NCBI RefSeq assembly: GCF_002407185.1
Contig: NZ_CP023563.1
Location: 1,488,001 to 1,552,000, forward strand
Source of the DNA: Brachybacterium vulturis
GTDB taxonomy: Bacteria; Actinomycetota; Actinomycetes; Actinomycetales; Dermabacteraceae
Direction of reading: 5' to 3'
DNA length: 64,000 bases
Each line of letters begins with the position of its first letter. Position 1 is the stretch's first letter. Positions 1-8,854 of this stretch are shown here, piece by piece. A program made the position numbers and the translations under genes. Under the pieces are notes generated by a model. That model worked only from the letters and a program-made list of their open reading frames with translations. It did no database searches and was not told the origin of the DNA.

Positions 1-636
1 CTCGTCTTCAGCATCAAGCGTGCGGAGCTGCGGGCGCTGGGCACCTTCGTGGTCGGCCCCGTGCTGCTGGTGCTGCTGCTCGCGCAGACCTTCTGGATCG
101 TGCCGGCCGCGAACCTCACCCCCAGCCTGCAGAACTCGCACTGGATCTACATCCACATCGGGGTGGCCATCATCGCCACCTCCCTGTCGATCCTGGGCGC
201 CGTGGTCGCCGGCATGCAGCTGCTGCAGGCTCGCCACGAACGTGCCCTGGGGGAGCTGACGTCCGCGGGGCAGGAGCATCCCGAGCACTGGGGTCGTTTC
301 GGCCATGTGCTGGACCGCCTGCCGTCCTCGACGGTGCTGGAGGCGCTGAGCTTCCGCATCCACTCGGTGGCGTTCGTGTGCTGGACCTTCACCCTGATCT
401 TCGGCGCGATCTGGGCCCGTGAGGCCTGGGGCCGCTTCTGGGGCTGGGATCCCAAGGAGGTGTGGACCTTCATCATCTGGGTGATCTACGCGGCCTACCT
501 CCACGCCCGGGCGACCGGCGGATTCCGCGGCAGTCGTGCCGCCGGGCTCGCCCTGGCCGGCTTCGTGGCCGTGGTCTTCAACTACACCATCGTCAACACG
601 GTGATCAACGGACTGCACTCCTACTCGGGGCTCTGA
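1..636 (+). CDS. ccsB: Cytochrome c biogenesis protein CcsB/ResC (5' end cut off)
   Basis: The reading frame is open from base 1, so the N-terminus lies outside the window; about 211 residues are visible. The membrane-spanning C-terminal half carries the heme-handling WWD signature (WGRFWGWDPKEVW, about residues 142-154 of the visible part) and conserved histidines near membrane segments, typical of CcsA/CcsB/ResC. The family works with ResB/Ccs1 to move heme across the membrane and attach it to apocytochromes c. In related actinobacteria this gene closes a resA-ccdA-resB-ccsB operon just before the menaquinone genes, which fits the menA cluster downstream. Identification is firm. Confidence 0.93.
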   Translation, partial: LVFSIKRAELRALGTFVVGPVLLVLLLAQTFWIVPAANLTPSLQNSHWIYIHIGVAIIATSLSILGAVVAGMQLLQARHERALGELTSAGQEHPEHWGRFGHVLDRLPSSTVLEALSFRIHSVAFVCWTFTLIFGAIWAREAWGRFWGWDPKEVWTFIIWVIYAAYLHARATGGFRGSRAAGLALAGFVAVVFNYTIVNTVINGLHSYSGL

Positions 637-653
637 GCCCCGGGAGACCCCTA

Positions 654-1230
654 GGGCTTGTCTCCAGAGCAGGTGGAGCCACCGGATGATGGCTCGGAGG
701 CCGGCTCCGACGCGCACGGTCAGGCCGAGGTCGTCGTCGCGGGTTGCCGGACCGCTCCATTGCTCCACGTCGCTGCAGCCGCGGTCGATCACATTGCGGC
801 CGCGATACCCCTCGGTGTCGAAGGCGACGGAGCGGCCACCGGATGAGCCGCGATCTCGATGGTGCTGCTGCTGTTCACGAGGCTCGGGGATCACTGCCCT
901 GAGGGCTCGACGCCGCAGACCCCGCCGGATCGCGCGAGATGAGCTCTCCTTGTCGCCGCGCAGCATGTCGGGTCTCGTCCGCGGCCGGCCGGGGCCTTTG
1001 CGGGCGACGGACAGGCCATCCGGCAGCGTGCCCAGCACCGGCGAGTCTCCCCCTACCCAGGTCCGCAGAGGATCGCCAGCGGCAGATCATGGCCGTCGAC
1101 GAGCTGATGAGCTTTGTCGAGAGCCCGCCGCGGGAGCGCCTCAGCGCGTGATCAGCTGGCTCATCGCGCAGATTCTTGCGTTTCCACAGTGCGCCCTGTG
1201 GTGCGCTCCAGGTGGTGACCTGCTGTTGAG
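654..1230 (-). pseudogene. Decayed IS5-family transposase (C-terminal part only)
   Basis: Reading the minus strand from about 1225 to 655 gives recognisable IS5-family DDE transposase pieces in more than one frame: EPADHALRRSRGGLSTKL, then HQLVDGHDLPLAILCGPG, then GDSPVLGTLPDG, VIPEPREQQ, YRGRNVIDR and GLRAIIRWL. At least two frameshifts separate these blocks (near 1110 and near 1058), and the usual catalytic glutamate of the ..VVER.. motif reads Asp (VIDR). The N-terminal half is missing. The right end begins GGGCTTGTCTCC beside a CTAG at 651-654; CTAG is a known target for some IS5-family elements. It is non-functional and marks an old insertion followed by deletion beside the lyase gene. 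It occupies most of the gap between ccsB and the lyase. Confidence 0.8.
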
Positions 1231-1266
1231 CGCGGGGCAGACGAACAGTTCGGTGGGAATGAGTCT

Positions 1267-1320
1267 TTAATTCTCTCTTCGTGACTCTCTAAAGTCCTGG
1301 TTGAGTCAACAACAAAGGAG
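1267..1320 (+). promoter_or_regulatory. Putative promoter, operator and RBS of the lyase gene
   Basis: This is an unusually AT-rich stretch. It has a -10-like TAAAGT at 1290-1295 (possible -35 TTAATT at 1267-1272, weak), followed at 1300-1310 by the perfect inverted repeat GTTGA-G-TCAAC at about the expected transcription start, and by AAAGGAG at 1314-1320, 10 bases before the ATG. A palindrome at the start site suggests repression by a sugar-responsive regulator. That is inference; no regulator gene is adjacent. Confidence 0.4.
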
Positions 1321-1330
1321 TTATTGCCCC

Positions 1331-4300
1331 ATGACTGATTTTCCAATTGCGAACCGGCGTGCAGCCGATTCGTCCGGTTGCGGCGCGACCACGCACGCAC
1401 ACCCTGCCGAGAAGCAAGCGATGGGCATGGCGCTCTCGCGCCGAGGTGTACTGCGTGGAGCCGCAGTCCTCGCGGGAACGGCCGCGATCGCGCCGTACAC
1501 GACGACCATCGCCGGCGCGGCTCCGGCCGAACCGGTGAGTGCGGCCGTCCTCGAGACGCAATTGCTCGGGCTGGACAAGCCCATCTATTTGCTCGAGACG
1601 ACGGTGCCGAGCACGTTCAGCGTCTCCGCCGGTGCAATGGAGATTTCGGGTGCGCATGCCAAAGTGGGACGACACTCGCTGCGCTGGGACTACCGGCCAG
1701 GTGCACGACTGAGCGTGCAGAACCGTCTTCACCTCGGTACAGCGGAACCCACAGAGGTCGACCACTTCGCCGTGTGGCTCTACAACGAGACGGCCGTCGA
1801 TGGCCGGTTGCGCCTGCAGTTCGGGCGCGATAGTCGAGTCGATGCGTGGAAGGACGTCCACCTCGACTTCAGCGGATGGCGCACCGTATGGCTGCGGTAC
1901 GACCGGGACCTCGAAGGTGATCCGCACCAAGACATGAACCGCATCTGGCTCGTGGCCCCGAATGAATCCGGCACGATCTGGATCGATCAGCTCGCGCCCA
2001 ATGTGTCGGTTCGACCGGATCGAGTGACGCCGGACCTGCAGGTCCCCGATGTTGCCCCCGATCTGCGGAACGAACCGAACTTCCACTGGCTGGGACTGCA
2101 CACCTACTGGCAGCTCCAGGCCGAACCCGGCTTCGACACTGGCAATGTCAGCTCTCAGGAGATCGACGACGCTCAGAAGGTCTACGACCGGCTGTTGCAG
2201 CGGCATCAGCATGAACGCGATTACTCGGCGGCAGCGCTGGAAGCCTTGGAGCAGAAGTTCGAGAAGTTCGGCATCCCCGAACTGGCCGATCCGAATGCGG
2301 ACGGGGATGCGCTGCGCCCGGGCTCGGTGGGCTCCTTCGTCTACGACAAGCAACTGGAGGTGATCCCACCCGACTACCGTGCCGCCGTCATCGAGATCTC
2401 CGACGGCACAAAACTTCGGACATTGTGGGACGACCTGGGCCTGCGCACCGCGCAGACCTGGCAGACCGCCCATCGCGACGGTGACGACGCTGCTGCACGG
2501 CGCTCGGGACAGCTGGTGCTGCGGATGATGGTGCACCTGCTCGACCAGGGGTGGGCCGCCGGATCCGGGCAGGGAACCATCCACCACCTGGGCTACGGGA
2601 TCCGCTCGTGGGTGGATGCGCTGCTGCTGATGGAGCCGCTGCTGCGCGAGCGTGGCCTGTGGCCGCGCTGTTCCGCAGCCCTGGAATGGTATGTCGGCAC
2701 CGGCAGGCTCACCTACGACTTCGACGAACAGTGGCACCGCAGCGGGCTGGTTGACGTGCTCAACACACTCCTGGAGGGGCTGCTGACCACCTGCTTCACC
2801 GCGGACAGCTGGGAGGAGAAGGTGGGCCGGCTGCGCTCCTTCCATAGTTGGATCGATCACGCGCACTCCTACAGTCCCGGCCTGGACGGGGGATACAAGG
2901 TGGACGGCTCCATCTACCACCACAACGGCCCCTACACCCTCTACGGGCGTGACGGGCTCACGGGCAGCATCCCTGTGCTCCTCGACGTGGCTGGAACCAC
3001 TTTCGCGCTGAGCGCGGCGGGGCAGGAGGTGCTGACGACGGCATTGCGGCATCAGATGCTGCTGACCAACACCCTGGACTATCCGCTGAGCCTGTCCGGC
3101 CGTCACCAGAACACCAGGATGAATGTCCGCGGCCTGGTGAATCTGCACGCCCTACTGGGTCGTAACCCACTGGACGGCAGCGAGGGCATCGATGAATACC
3201 ACGCTTCGATGTTCCGCCGCCTCGTTCCTGCGGACAACCCGTCGTCGTGGATGCTGAAGATGGACGAACAGTTCGCTGCCGAGGGCATCGAGGAGGCGGC
3301 TGCGCCGAACGGCTACTGGGCTTCGCCCTACGGCGCACTCGGACTGAGCCGCCAGGACGAGTGGCAGGTTTCCGTGCGGGGGCACAACCGCTACATCTGG
3401 TCAGCAGAGATCTATCCGCTGGCCAACCGTTATGGGCGCTATCAGACGTATGGCCAGATCACGGCACTGACGGATACCGACGACGACGCCTGGTCCGATA
3501 TCCAGGGCGACAACGGCATCACGCCGTCGGGGTATGACTGGAACTTCATCCCGGGTACGACCACGAAGACGCTCCCCTTCGACCGACTCGAGGTGGATCT
3601 GACCGGCGAGATCCAGAGCATGGTGCTGACCGAATCCCGCTTCGGCGGCGCGGGTGTGATGGCAGGCCACGCGAGCCTCTTCGGCATGGAGGTGAAGGAG
3701 CACCCCGACTACGACCCCACGCATACTGCACGCATCTCCGCATTCATGGTGGGCGACCGGGTGATCGCTCTCGGCTCGGGGGTTCGCAACACCGACCACG
3801 AGAATCCCACCCGCACCACGTTGTTCCAAGCCTCCCCGGAGGTCATGGCGGAGCCTCAGGATGTGCGATCCGGTTCCGGTTGGGTCACCGACCCAGCGGG
3901 CAACGGTTACGTCGTGATGGCGGGTCCGGAGTTGACGTACGGCACCGGCGAGCAGACCACACCGAACCAAGACGGTCGTGGGGAAGGCAGCGGCGTCTTC
4001 GCGCTGGGATACCTCGACCACGGCACTGCACCGCACGACTCAGGCTACGCGTACGTGCTGTTGGTCCACGGGGGCGAGCAGCGCACCGCCGAGCTGGCGC
4101 AGCAGGTGCAGGGCCACCACGGACCCATTGTGATCGACCAGCGGAATCGGGTTGCCCATGTGGTGACCGATACCGAATCTCGGGTCACGGCGCACACCAT
4201 CTTCGAGCCCGATACCGAGCTGGTGAAGGGCTCGATCGTGCGTTCGACCAGTCGCCAGGCCCTGGTGCTCAGCCGTATTGTCGCGAAGGGCAGGGCGACC

Positions 4301-4723
4301 GCATTCTCCGTGACGGACCCGGACCTGCACCTGTACCGGGGCAGGGACGAGGAACAGTACGACGGAGACACCTACGTCGGCGACGAGAGCCCGTATACCC
4401 GGTGGTGGCAGCATAACGAGAGCATTTCGACGGAGACCGAGGTGGTTCTCCGCGGCCGCTGGCGCCTGGAGAACTCCGAGGATGGCGACCAACCAGCCGT
4501 GAACAGGGTCGGCGGAGATACGGTGGTGACGATCACCGGCCAGCATGGTGCCAGTGTCGAGTTCACACTCGTGCGAGGCGGCGGTGAGCATGACGACGAT
4601 GACGACGATCGGGAAGAGGACGATCGGGAAGAGGACGACGAGCGCGACGACGACGATCGGGAAGAGGACGACGAGCGCGACGACGAGGACCGCGACGACG
4701 AGCGCGACGGCGAGGAGGACTAG
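1331..4723 (+). CDS. Secreted polysaccharide lyase family 8, chondroitin ABC lyase-like
   Basis: A 1130-residue exported lyase predicted to cleave uronate-containing glycosaminoglycans (chondroitin/dermatan sulfate or hyaluronan) by beta-elimination. A Tat signal (SRRGVLRG, RR at 37-38, cleavage near AGAAPA about 66) precedes a beta-sandwich N-domain (about 75-235), an alpha-toroid catalytic domain and a beta-sandwich central domain. Aligned by eye to Proteus chondroitinase ABC I, the catalytic set is intact: His531 and Tyr538 (YHHNGPYTLYG), Arg591 (LSGRH), Glu693 (WSAEIY). The NRYGRYQ and TTLFQ blocks also match. ATG 1331 is chosen over TTG 1301 because AAAGGAG sits before it. The last 45 residues are an Asp/Glu/Arg repeat tail not expected in the family. 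Codon use is less GC-extreme than the neighbours, suggesting acquisition. The preferred substrate cannot be told from sequence. Confidence 0.9.
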   Translation: MTDFPIANRRAADSSGCGATTHAHPAEKQAMGMALSRRGVLRGAAVLAGTAAIAPYTTTIAGAAPAEPVSAAVLETQLLGLDKPIYLLETTVPSTFSVSAGAMEISGAHAKVGRHSLRWDYRPGARLSVQNRLHLGTAEPTEVDHFAVWLYNETAVDGRLRLQFGRDSRVDAWKDVHLDFSGWRTVWLRYDRDLEGDPHQDMNRIWLVAPNESGTIWIDQLAPNVSVRPDRVTPDLQVPDVAPDLRNEPNFHWLGLHTYWQLQAEPGFDTGNVSSQEIDDAQKVYDRLLQRHQHERDYSAAALEALEQKFEKFGIPELADPNADGDALRPGSVGSFVYDKQLEVIPPDYRAAVIEISDGTKLRTLWDDLGLRTAQTWQTAHRDGDDAAARRSGQLVLRMMVHLLDQGWAAGSGQGTIHHLGYGIRSWVDALLLMEPLLRERGLWPRCSAALEWYVGTGRLTYDFDEQWHRSGLVDVLNTLLEGLLTTCFTADSWEEKVGRLRSFHSWIDHAHSYSPGLDGGYKVDGSIYHHNGPYTLYGRDGLTGSIPVLLDVAGTTFALSAAGQEVLTTALRHQMLLTNTLDYPLSLSGRHQNTRMNVRGLVNLHALLGRNPLDGSEGIDEYHASMFRRLVPADNPSSWMLKMDEQFAAEGIEEAAAPNGYWASPYGALGLSRQDEWQVSVRGHNRYIWSAEIYPLANRYGRYQTYGQITALTDTDDDAWSDIQGDNGITPSGYDWNFIPGTTTKTLPFDRLEVDLTGEIQSMVLTESRFGGAGVMAGHASLFGMEVKEHPDYDPTHTARISAFMVGDRVIALGSGVRNTDHENPTRTTLFQASPEVMAEPQDVRSGSGWVTDPAGNGYVVMAGPELTYGTGEQTTPNQDGRGEGSGVFALGYLDHGTAPHDSGYAYVLLVHGGEQRTAELAQQVQGHHGPIVIDQRNRVAHVVTDTESRVTAHTIFEPDTELVKGSIVRSTSRQALVLSRIVAKGRATAFSVTDPDLHLYRGRDEEQYDGDTYVGDESPYTRWWQHNESISTETEVVLRGRWRLENSEDGDQPAVNRVGGDTVVTITGQHGASVEFTLVRGGGEHDDDDDDREEDDREEDDERDDDDREEDDERDDEDRDDERDGEED
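4592..4720 (+). repeat. Imperfect tandem repeats coding an acidic tail
   Basis: The unit CGATCGGGAAGAGGA recurs at 4606, 4621 (period 15) and 4654, and GACGACGAGCGCGACG recurs at about 4634, 4667 and 4696. In the lyase frame they encode runs of DDREED and DERDD from residue 1086 to the stop. The reading frame is kept because the core units are multiples of three. Such arrays can grow or shrink by slippage. Confidence 0.85.
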
Positions 4724-5040
4724 GCTCCGTCGCCCTCGCCGGGTTCCTGCTCGCGGCGCTCCCGCCGCTCGCGACGGATGTCCTCGTCGAGCCGGCGCAG
4801 GAAGTCGGGGTCCTCGTCGGGAGCCACCGGGCCACTGCGGCGCGGCTGCTCGCCGCCGAGGGTGCGTGCCCTGCCGACGAACAGCCAGGTGATCGGGCCC
4901 ACCCACGGGAGCAGCACGATCAGCACGATCCAGGCCCATTTGGGCAACCCTTTGATCTTCTCGTCCTCGGTCTGCACGCAGTCGGCGAGCGCGAAGACGG
5001 TCAGGGCGATGGAGAGAACTGCGATGATGCCGCGGGCCAT
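4720..5040 (-). CDS. Small membrane protein with PLDc_N-like domain
   Basis: 106 residues with two membrane segments (about 3-20 and 34-56) and the pattern LPKWAWIVLIVLLPWVGPI followed by FVGR, typical of the PLDc_N (phospholipase D-nuclease N-terminal) family of short actinobacterial membrane proteins. The C-terminal half is charged (RRLDEDIRRERRERREQEPG). The molecular role is unknown. Homologues commonly lie between ccsB and menA, so this is probably the native neighbour displaced by the lyase insertion. Its stop codon shares a CTAG with the lyase stop, so the two genes overlap tail to tail by four bases. Confidence 0.85.
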   Translation of the reverse strand: MARGIIAVLSIALTVFALADCVQTEDEKIKGLPKWAWIVLIVLLPWVGPITWLFVGRARTLGGEQPRRSGPVAPDEDPDFLRRLDEDIRRERRERREQEPGEGDGA

Positions 5041-5167
5041 GGCCGAAGTGTAGGCAACGCAGCTGATCGCCGGGTGGGTGGGCGCTGTGCCGAGCAGGCT
5101 GCGCCGCTGCCGCTGCGGCGCAGCGACCGTGGCGAGAGGGCACAGCCGGGAGAACTACCCTGGACCC

Positions 5168-5581
5168 ATGCGCCCGTTCCTGCTCTACGCCGTCGTCCGT
5201 CTGGGTCTCTGGGTCCTGCTGTGGTGGCTGCTGACCCTGGTCGGTCTCGGCCTGGTGCTGGCCGGTGTGCTCGCAGCCCTGATCGCGATGCTGATCTCGA
5301 TCCTCTTCCTGGACCGGCTGCGGAATGCTGCGGCGCTGCGCTGGAAGGCGGCCGACGAGCGTCGGGCGGCGCGCCGCGCCGACGATGTCGACGAGGACGC
5401 CGAGTACGAGGACGCGGTGCTCGACGAGGCCGACGCCGAGACCGCGACCGAGGACCGGAACCACCCGACCGGCGGTCCCGACGCGACGGGCGACGTGACC
5501 GCCGGAGACGCGGAGAGCCTGGACCCGGCGGGCCTGCCGGACCTCGGTGACCGGGACGAGGTCAGAGAAGAAGACCGCTGA
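5168..5581 (+). CDS. DUF4229 family membrane protein
   Basis: 137 residues. MRPFLLYAVVRLGLWVLLWW and a second hydrophobic segment (about 25-48) are followed by LFLDRLRNAAALRW and a long acidic, probably disordered tail. This matches the DUF4229 pattern of short two-helix actinobacterial proteins found next to menA; function unknown. ATG 5168 is preferred over the upstream GTG at 5078: TACCCT (5156-5161) lies exactly six bases before it, the spacing of a leaderless promoter, and no good ribosome site is visible. The 3' end overlaps menA by 20 bases in convergent orientation. Confidence 0.82.
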   Translation: MRPFLLYAVVRLGLWVLLWWLLTLVGLGLVLAGVLAALIAMLISILFLDRLRNAAALRWKAADERRAARRADDVDEDAEYEDAVLDEADAETATEDRNHPTGGPDATGDVTAGDAESLDPAGLPDLGDRDEVREEDR

Positions 5582-6458
5582 GCAGCAGCAGGGAGAAGAC
5601 CAGCTCCAGCCGCCCGGTCGCCCCGAGCACCGGGATCAGCTCGCGCCCCGCGGCGCCGTGCAGCACGGTCCGCACCGGGAAGAGCGCCAGCGGCAGCGCC
5701 AGCACCACCAGGGCGACCGGCCACTGCACCACCATCACCGGCACCATCAGCGCGAAGGGCGCCAGCACCACGGCCGAGTACAGGGCGCGGGTGCCGCGCT
5801 CGCCCAGCCGTACGGCGAGGGTCCGCTTGCCGGAGAGCGCATCGGTGGGGATGTCCCGCAGATTGTTGGTGAGCATCAGGGCGACGGCCAGCAGGCCGAT
5901 CGCCACCGAGGCGAGCAGCGCCACCCAGGTGGGTGCGCCCGTGATCGCAAAGGCGGTGCCGTTCACGGCCACCAGGCCGAAGAACACGAACACGAACAGC
6001 TCGCCGAGCCCCAGATAGCCGTAGGGCTTCTTCCCGCCGGTGTAGAACCACGCGGCCGCGATCGCGGCGGCGCCGATCACGAGTGTCCACCAGATCTGGG
6101 CCAGCGCGATCAGCACCAGCCCGCACAGACCGCCGATAGCGAGGGAGGCGATCGCCGCGCGCTTGACGGTCGCCGGCCGCGCCGCGCCGGAGCCGGTGAG
6201 GCGGAAAGGCCCCACCCGGTCGTCGTCGGTGCCGCGGATCCCGTCGGAGTAGTCGTTGGCGTAGTTCACGCCGATCTGCAGGCAGAAGGAGACCGCGAGG
6301 GCCAGCAGGGCCCGGGGGACCACCAGCGCCCAGTCCACCTCCCCGTGGAGCGCCTCCAGCTGCCACGCAGCAGCACCCGTGCCGGCGGCGACGGGGGCCA
6401 GGGCGGCGGGGAGGGTGCGGGGTCGGGCGCCCTGCACCCACTGCGACAGGCTGGCCAT
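5562..6458 (-). CDS. menA: 1,4-dihydroxy-2-naphthoate polyprenyltransferase
   Basis: 298 residues and about eight to nine membrane helices. It transfers the polyprenyl chain to 1,4-dihydroxy-2-naphthoate with loss of CO2, giving demethylmenaquinone in the membrane. The UbiA-type Mg-diphosphate motif NYANDYSDGIRGTDDD (about 65-80) and the second conserved loop LTNNLRDIPTDALSGKRT are clear. ATG 6458 is chosen because GAGGAG precedes it by a few bases; the longer frame starting at 6698 would run into menE. It is followed upstream on the same strand by menE and menB, so these are probably one transcription unit with a 100-base gap before menA. Confidence 0.95.
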   Translation of the reverse strand: MASLSQWVQGARPRTLPAALAPVAAGTGAAAWQLEALHGEVDWALVVPRALLALAVSFCLQIGVNYANDYSDGIRGTDDDRVGPFRLTGSGAARPATVKRAAIASLAIGGLCGLVLIALAQIWWTLVIGAAAIAAAWFYTGGKKPYGYLGLGELFVFVFFGLVAVNGTAFAITGAPTWVALLASVAIGLLAVALMLTNNLRDIPTDALSGKRTLAVRLGERGTRALYSAVVLAPFALMVPVMVVQWPVALVVLALPLALFPVRTVLHGAAGRELIPVLGATGRLELVFSLLLLSGLLL

Positions 6459-6558
6459 CGTGCTCCTCGAGGATCCGGCGGGCGAACCGCGGCCGCCGCT
6501 CAGCGGCCGTGACGAGGATACGCCGCGGTCAGAGTCCGGAACCGGGCCCGGCAAGGAA

Positions 6559-7857
6559 TCACATCCTGGTCTCCGCGGCGAGGCGCCGGGCGGCGGCGCG
6601 ATCCACCTTCCCGATGCCCAGCAGCGGGAGCCGCTCGAGGACGTGCACTCGCTTGGGAACCATGTGCGCGGGCACCTCGGAGGTGCGCAGGGCCGCACGC
6701 ACGAGGGCGGTCGCCTCGTCCGGGTGGACCCCGTCCTCGAGGGTCACCAGCGCCTCGACACGCTGGCCCCACTCGGGATCCGCGACCCCCACCACCACGC
6801 TCGCCCGGATCATGCCGCGCAGCATCAGCGAGCGGTCGATGGCCCGCTCCACGTCCTGGGGCAGGACCTTGCGGCCGCCGGTGTTGATGACGTCATCGGC
6901 CCGGCCCAGCACCGTCAGCGTCCCGCCGGCATCGAGCTCGGCGAGGTCGGAGGTGAGGAAGCTGCGGGGCGGCTCCCCGACGAACGGGGAGGCGTCGGTG
7001 CCACCGTCGGCCGTGAGGTAGCCCAGCGACAGGGTGGGGGAGGCGATCCGGAGCCGTCCGGCGCCGGCGGCATCGGGGTCGACAAGGCCCAGCTCCACCC
7101 CCGGCAGCGGGACGCGGTCGTAGACGCAGCCGCCCGCGGTCTCCGAGGAGCCGTAGGTGGTGCGCACCGCGATCTTCTGGGCACGGGCCCGGGCGAGCAC
7201 ATCGGGGCTGGTCGCGGCGCCACCCACCAGCACGGCGGCGAAGCGCTTCAGCATCCCGCGGGCGCGGGCGTCGGCCCCGGTGGCCCCGGTGACGATGCGG
7301 GTGAGCTGGGTGGGCACCAGCGAGGTGAGCGCCGGCAGACCGGCACCGGTGGCCTGCTCCAGGACCGGACCGGCGAGCTCGGTGAAGGCATCGGAATCGA
7401 AGTGGCCGCGCAGGTCCGGCAGCGGGTCCGGGAGTGCGGGGGCGGCAAGGCCCAGCACCTGGGCGGTGCGGTGGGCGCGGGCGAGCACCTGCACCCCGGC
7501 GATGTGGGTGGGGGGCAGCAGTGGCAGCCAGAAGCCGTGGCCGCCGGTCTCCGGTGCGGTGCCGTCGGCCGCGAGGAGCTGTGCGGTCGCGTCCTGCGAG
7601 GCGAGCAGCGCCGGCCGGGACAGGGCCACCGCCTTGGCGGTGCCGGTCGAGCCGGAGGTGGGGACGACCAGCGCCGTGTCCTCGAAGCCGGCGGGCAGCT
7701 GCGCGGGAGGGTCGAACGGGCCCAGCCACAGCCGGGCGCGGCCGGCCATCATCTCGCCGATCGCCGCGGCGTGGGCGGTCAGCGAGGCGGCGGAGGCGTC
7801 GTAGACCGGCGGGACCAGCCAGGGCAGGTCTGGGGTGGGTGAGGCATCGGCGCTCAT
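6559..7857 (-). CDS. menE: o-succinylbenzoate-CoA ligase
   Basis: 432 residues of the adenylate-forming (ANL) family. It activates o-succinylbenzoate with ATP and joins it to CoA in menaquinone synthesis. Visible core motifs are PTSGSTGTAKAV (A3 loop, 66-77), TYGSSETAGG (A5), TSDLAELD and GRADDVINTGGRKV (A7/A8 hinge) and GIGKVDR near the end (A10 lysine). The protein is shorter than many ANL enzymes, as is usual for actinobacterial MenE. The start lies one base from the menB stop, so translation is likely coupled within a menB-menE-menA unit. Confidence 0.93.
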   Translation of the reverse strand: MSADASPTPDLPWLVPPVYDASAASLTAHAAAIGEMMAGRARLWLGPFDPPAQLPAGFEDTALVVPTSGSTGTAKAVALSRPALLASQDATAQLLAADGTAPETGGHGFWLPLLPPTHIAGVQVLARAHRTAQVLGLAAPALPDPLPDLRGHFDSDAFTELAGPVLEQATGAGLPALTSLVPTQLTRIVTGATGADARARGMLKRFAAVLVGGAATSPDVLARARAQKIAVRTTYGSSETAGGCVYDRVPLPGVELGLVDPDAAGAGRLRIASPTLSLGYLTADGGTDASPFVGEPPRSFLTSDLAELDAGGTLTVLGRADDVINTGGRKVLPQDVERAIDRSLMLRGMIRASVVVGVADPEWGQRVEALVTLEDGVHPDEATALVRAALRTSEVPAHMVPKRVHVLERLPLLGIGKVDRAAARRLAAETRM

Positions 7858-7858
7858 C

Positions 7859-8854
7859 TCAGCCCTGCGGGTGCGGGAAGGCGGACCAGTCGGGATCGCG
7901 CTTCTCGAGGAAGGCGTCGCGGCCCTCGGCGGCCTCGTCGGTCATGTACGCCAGGCGCGTGGCCTCCCCGGCGAACACCTGCTGGCCCATCAGCCCGTCA
8001 TCGGCCAGGTTGAAGGCGAACTTCAGCATCCGGATCGCCTGCGGGGACTTGGTGGCGATCCGGGCCGCCATCTCCAGCGCCACGTCCTCGAGCCGGGCGT
8101 GGTCGACGACCCGGTTCACGGCGCCCCAGTCGTAGGCGTCCTGGGCGGAGTACTCCTCGGCGAGGAAGAAGATCTCCCGGGCCCGCTTCTGGCCCACCTG
8201 CTTGGCGAGGTAGGCGGAGCCGAAGCCGCCGTCGAAGGAGCCGACGTTCGCGTCGGTCTGCATGAAGCGGGCGTGCTCCCGGGAGGCGATCGAGAGGTCG
8301 CTGACCACATGCAGGGAGTGCCCGCCCCCGGCGGCCCAGCCGTTGACCAGGGAGATCACCACCTTGCCCATGGTGCGCATCAGGCGCTGCACCTCGAGGA
8401 CGTGCAGCCGTCCGGAGGAGCCGGTGCGCACCTGCGCGGTCTCCCCGTACGCCTCCTCCGCGGAGTACTCGTAGCCGGCCCGGCCCCGGATCCGCTGATC
8501 GCCGCCGGAGCAGTAGGAATGGCCGCCGTCCTTGGGGGAGGGGCCGTTGCCGGTGAGCAGGATGACGCCCACCCCGGTGTCCAGCCGGGCATGGTCCAGC
8601 GCCCGGTAGAGCTCGTCGACCGTGTGGGGCCGGAAGGCGTTGCGCACCTCGGGCCGGTCGAAGGCGATCCGCACCGTGGGCAGGTCCCGCTCCGTGCGCT
8701 CGCCGTCGGCGGACTCGATCCGCTCCACCGCCCGGTGGTAGGTGATGTCGCTCAGCGCGGGCCCGCCGTGCTCGGCCGCGGGCACCTCCCGCCAGCGGTG
8801 CGGGTCGAAGGTGTCGGAGACCCGACGGGGCAGCGGAACGGGTGCGGTCGTCAT
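7859..8854 (-). CDS. menB: 1,4-dihydroxy-2-naphthoyl-CoA synthase
   Basis: 331 residues of the crotonase superfamily, cyclising o-succinylbenzoyl-CoA to the naphthoyl-CoA ring. Family marks are HSYCSGGDQRIRGRAGY (oxyanion-hole loop), NGWAAGGGHSLHVVSDLS and QTDANVGSFDGGFGSAYLA with the catalytic Asp and Gly residues of MenB, and the C-terminal KFAFNL helix. The longer open frame to 9259 is not used: ATG 8854 overlaps the preceding acetyltransferase stop in an ATGA, giving translational coupling. The N-terminal 60 residues are typical of the actinobacterial form. Confidence 0.95.
   Translation of the reverse strand: MTTAPVPLPRRVSDTFDPHRWREVPAAEHGGPALSDITYHRAVERIESADGERTERDLPTVRIAFDRPEVRNAFRPHTVDELYRALDHARLDTGVGVILLTGNGPSPKDGGHSYCSGGDQRIRGRAGYEYSAEEAYGETAQVRTGSSGRLHVLEVQRLMRTMGKVVISLVNGWAAGGGHSLHVVSDLSIASREHARFMQTDANVGSFDGGFGSAYLAKQVGQKRAREIFFLAEEYSAQDAYDWGAVNRVVDHARLEDVALEMAARIATKSPQAIRMLKFAFNLADDGLMGQQVFAGEATRLAYMTDEAAEGRDAFLEKRDPDWSAFPHPQG

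Noticed and set aside
658-1270. Plus-strand open frames between ccsB and the lyase
   Set aside because: They are Arg/Pro/Ser-rich shadow frames; the minus strand shows real transposase similarity, so the region is an IS remnant.
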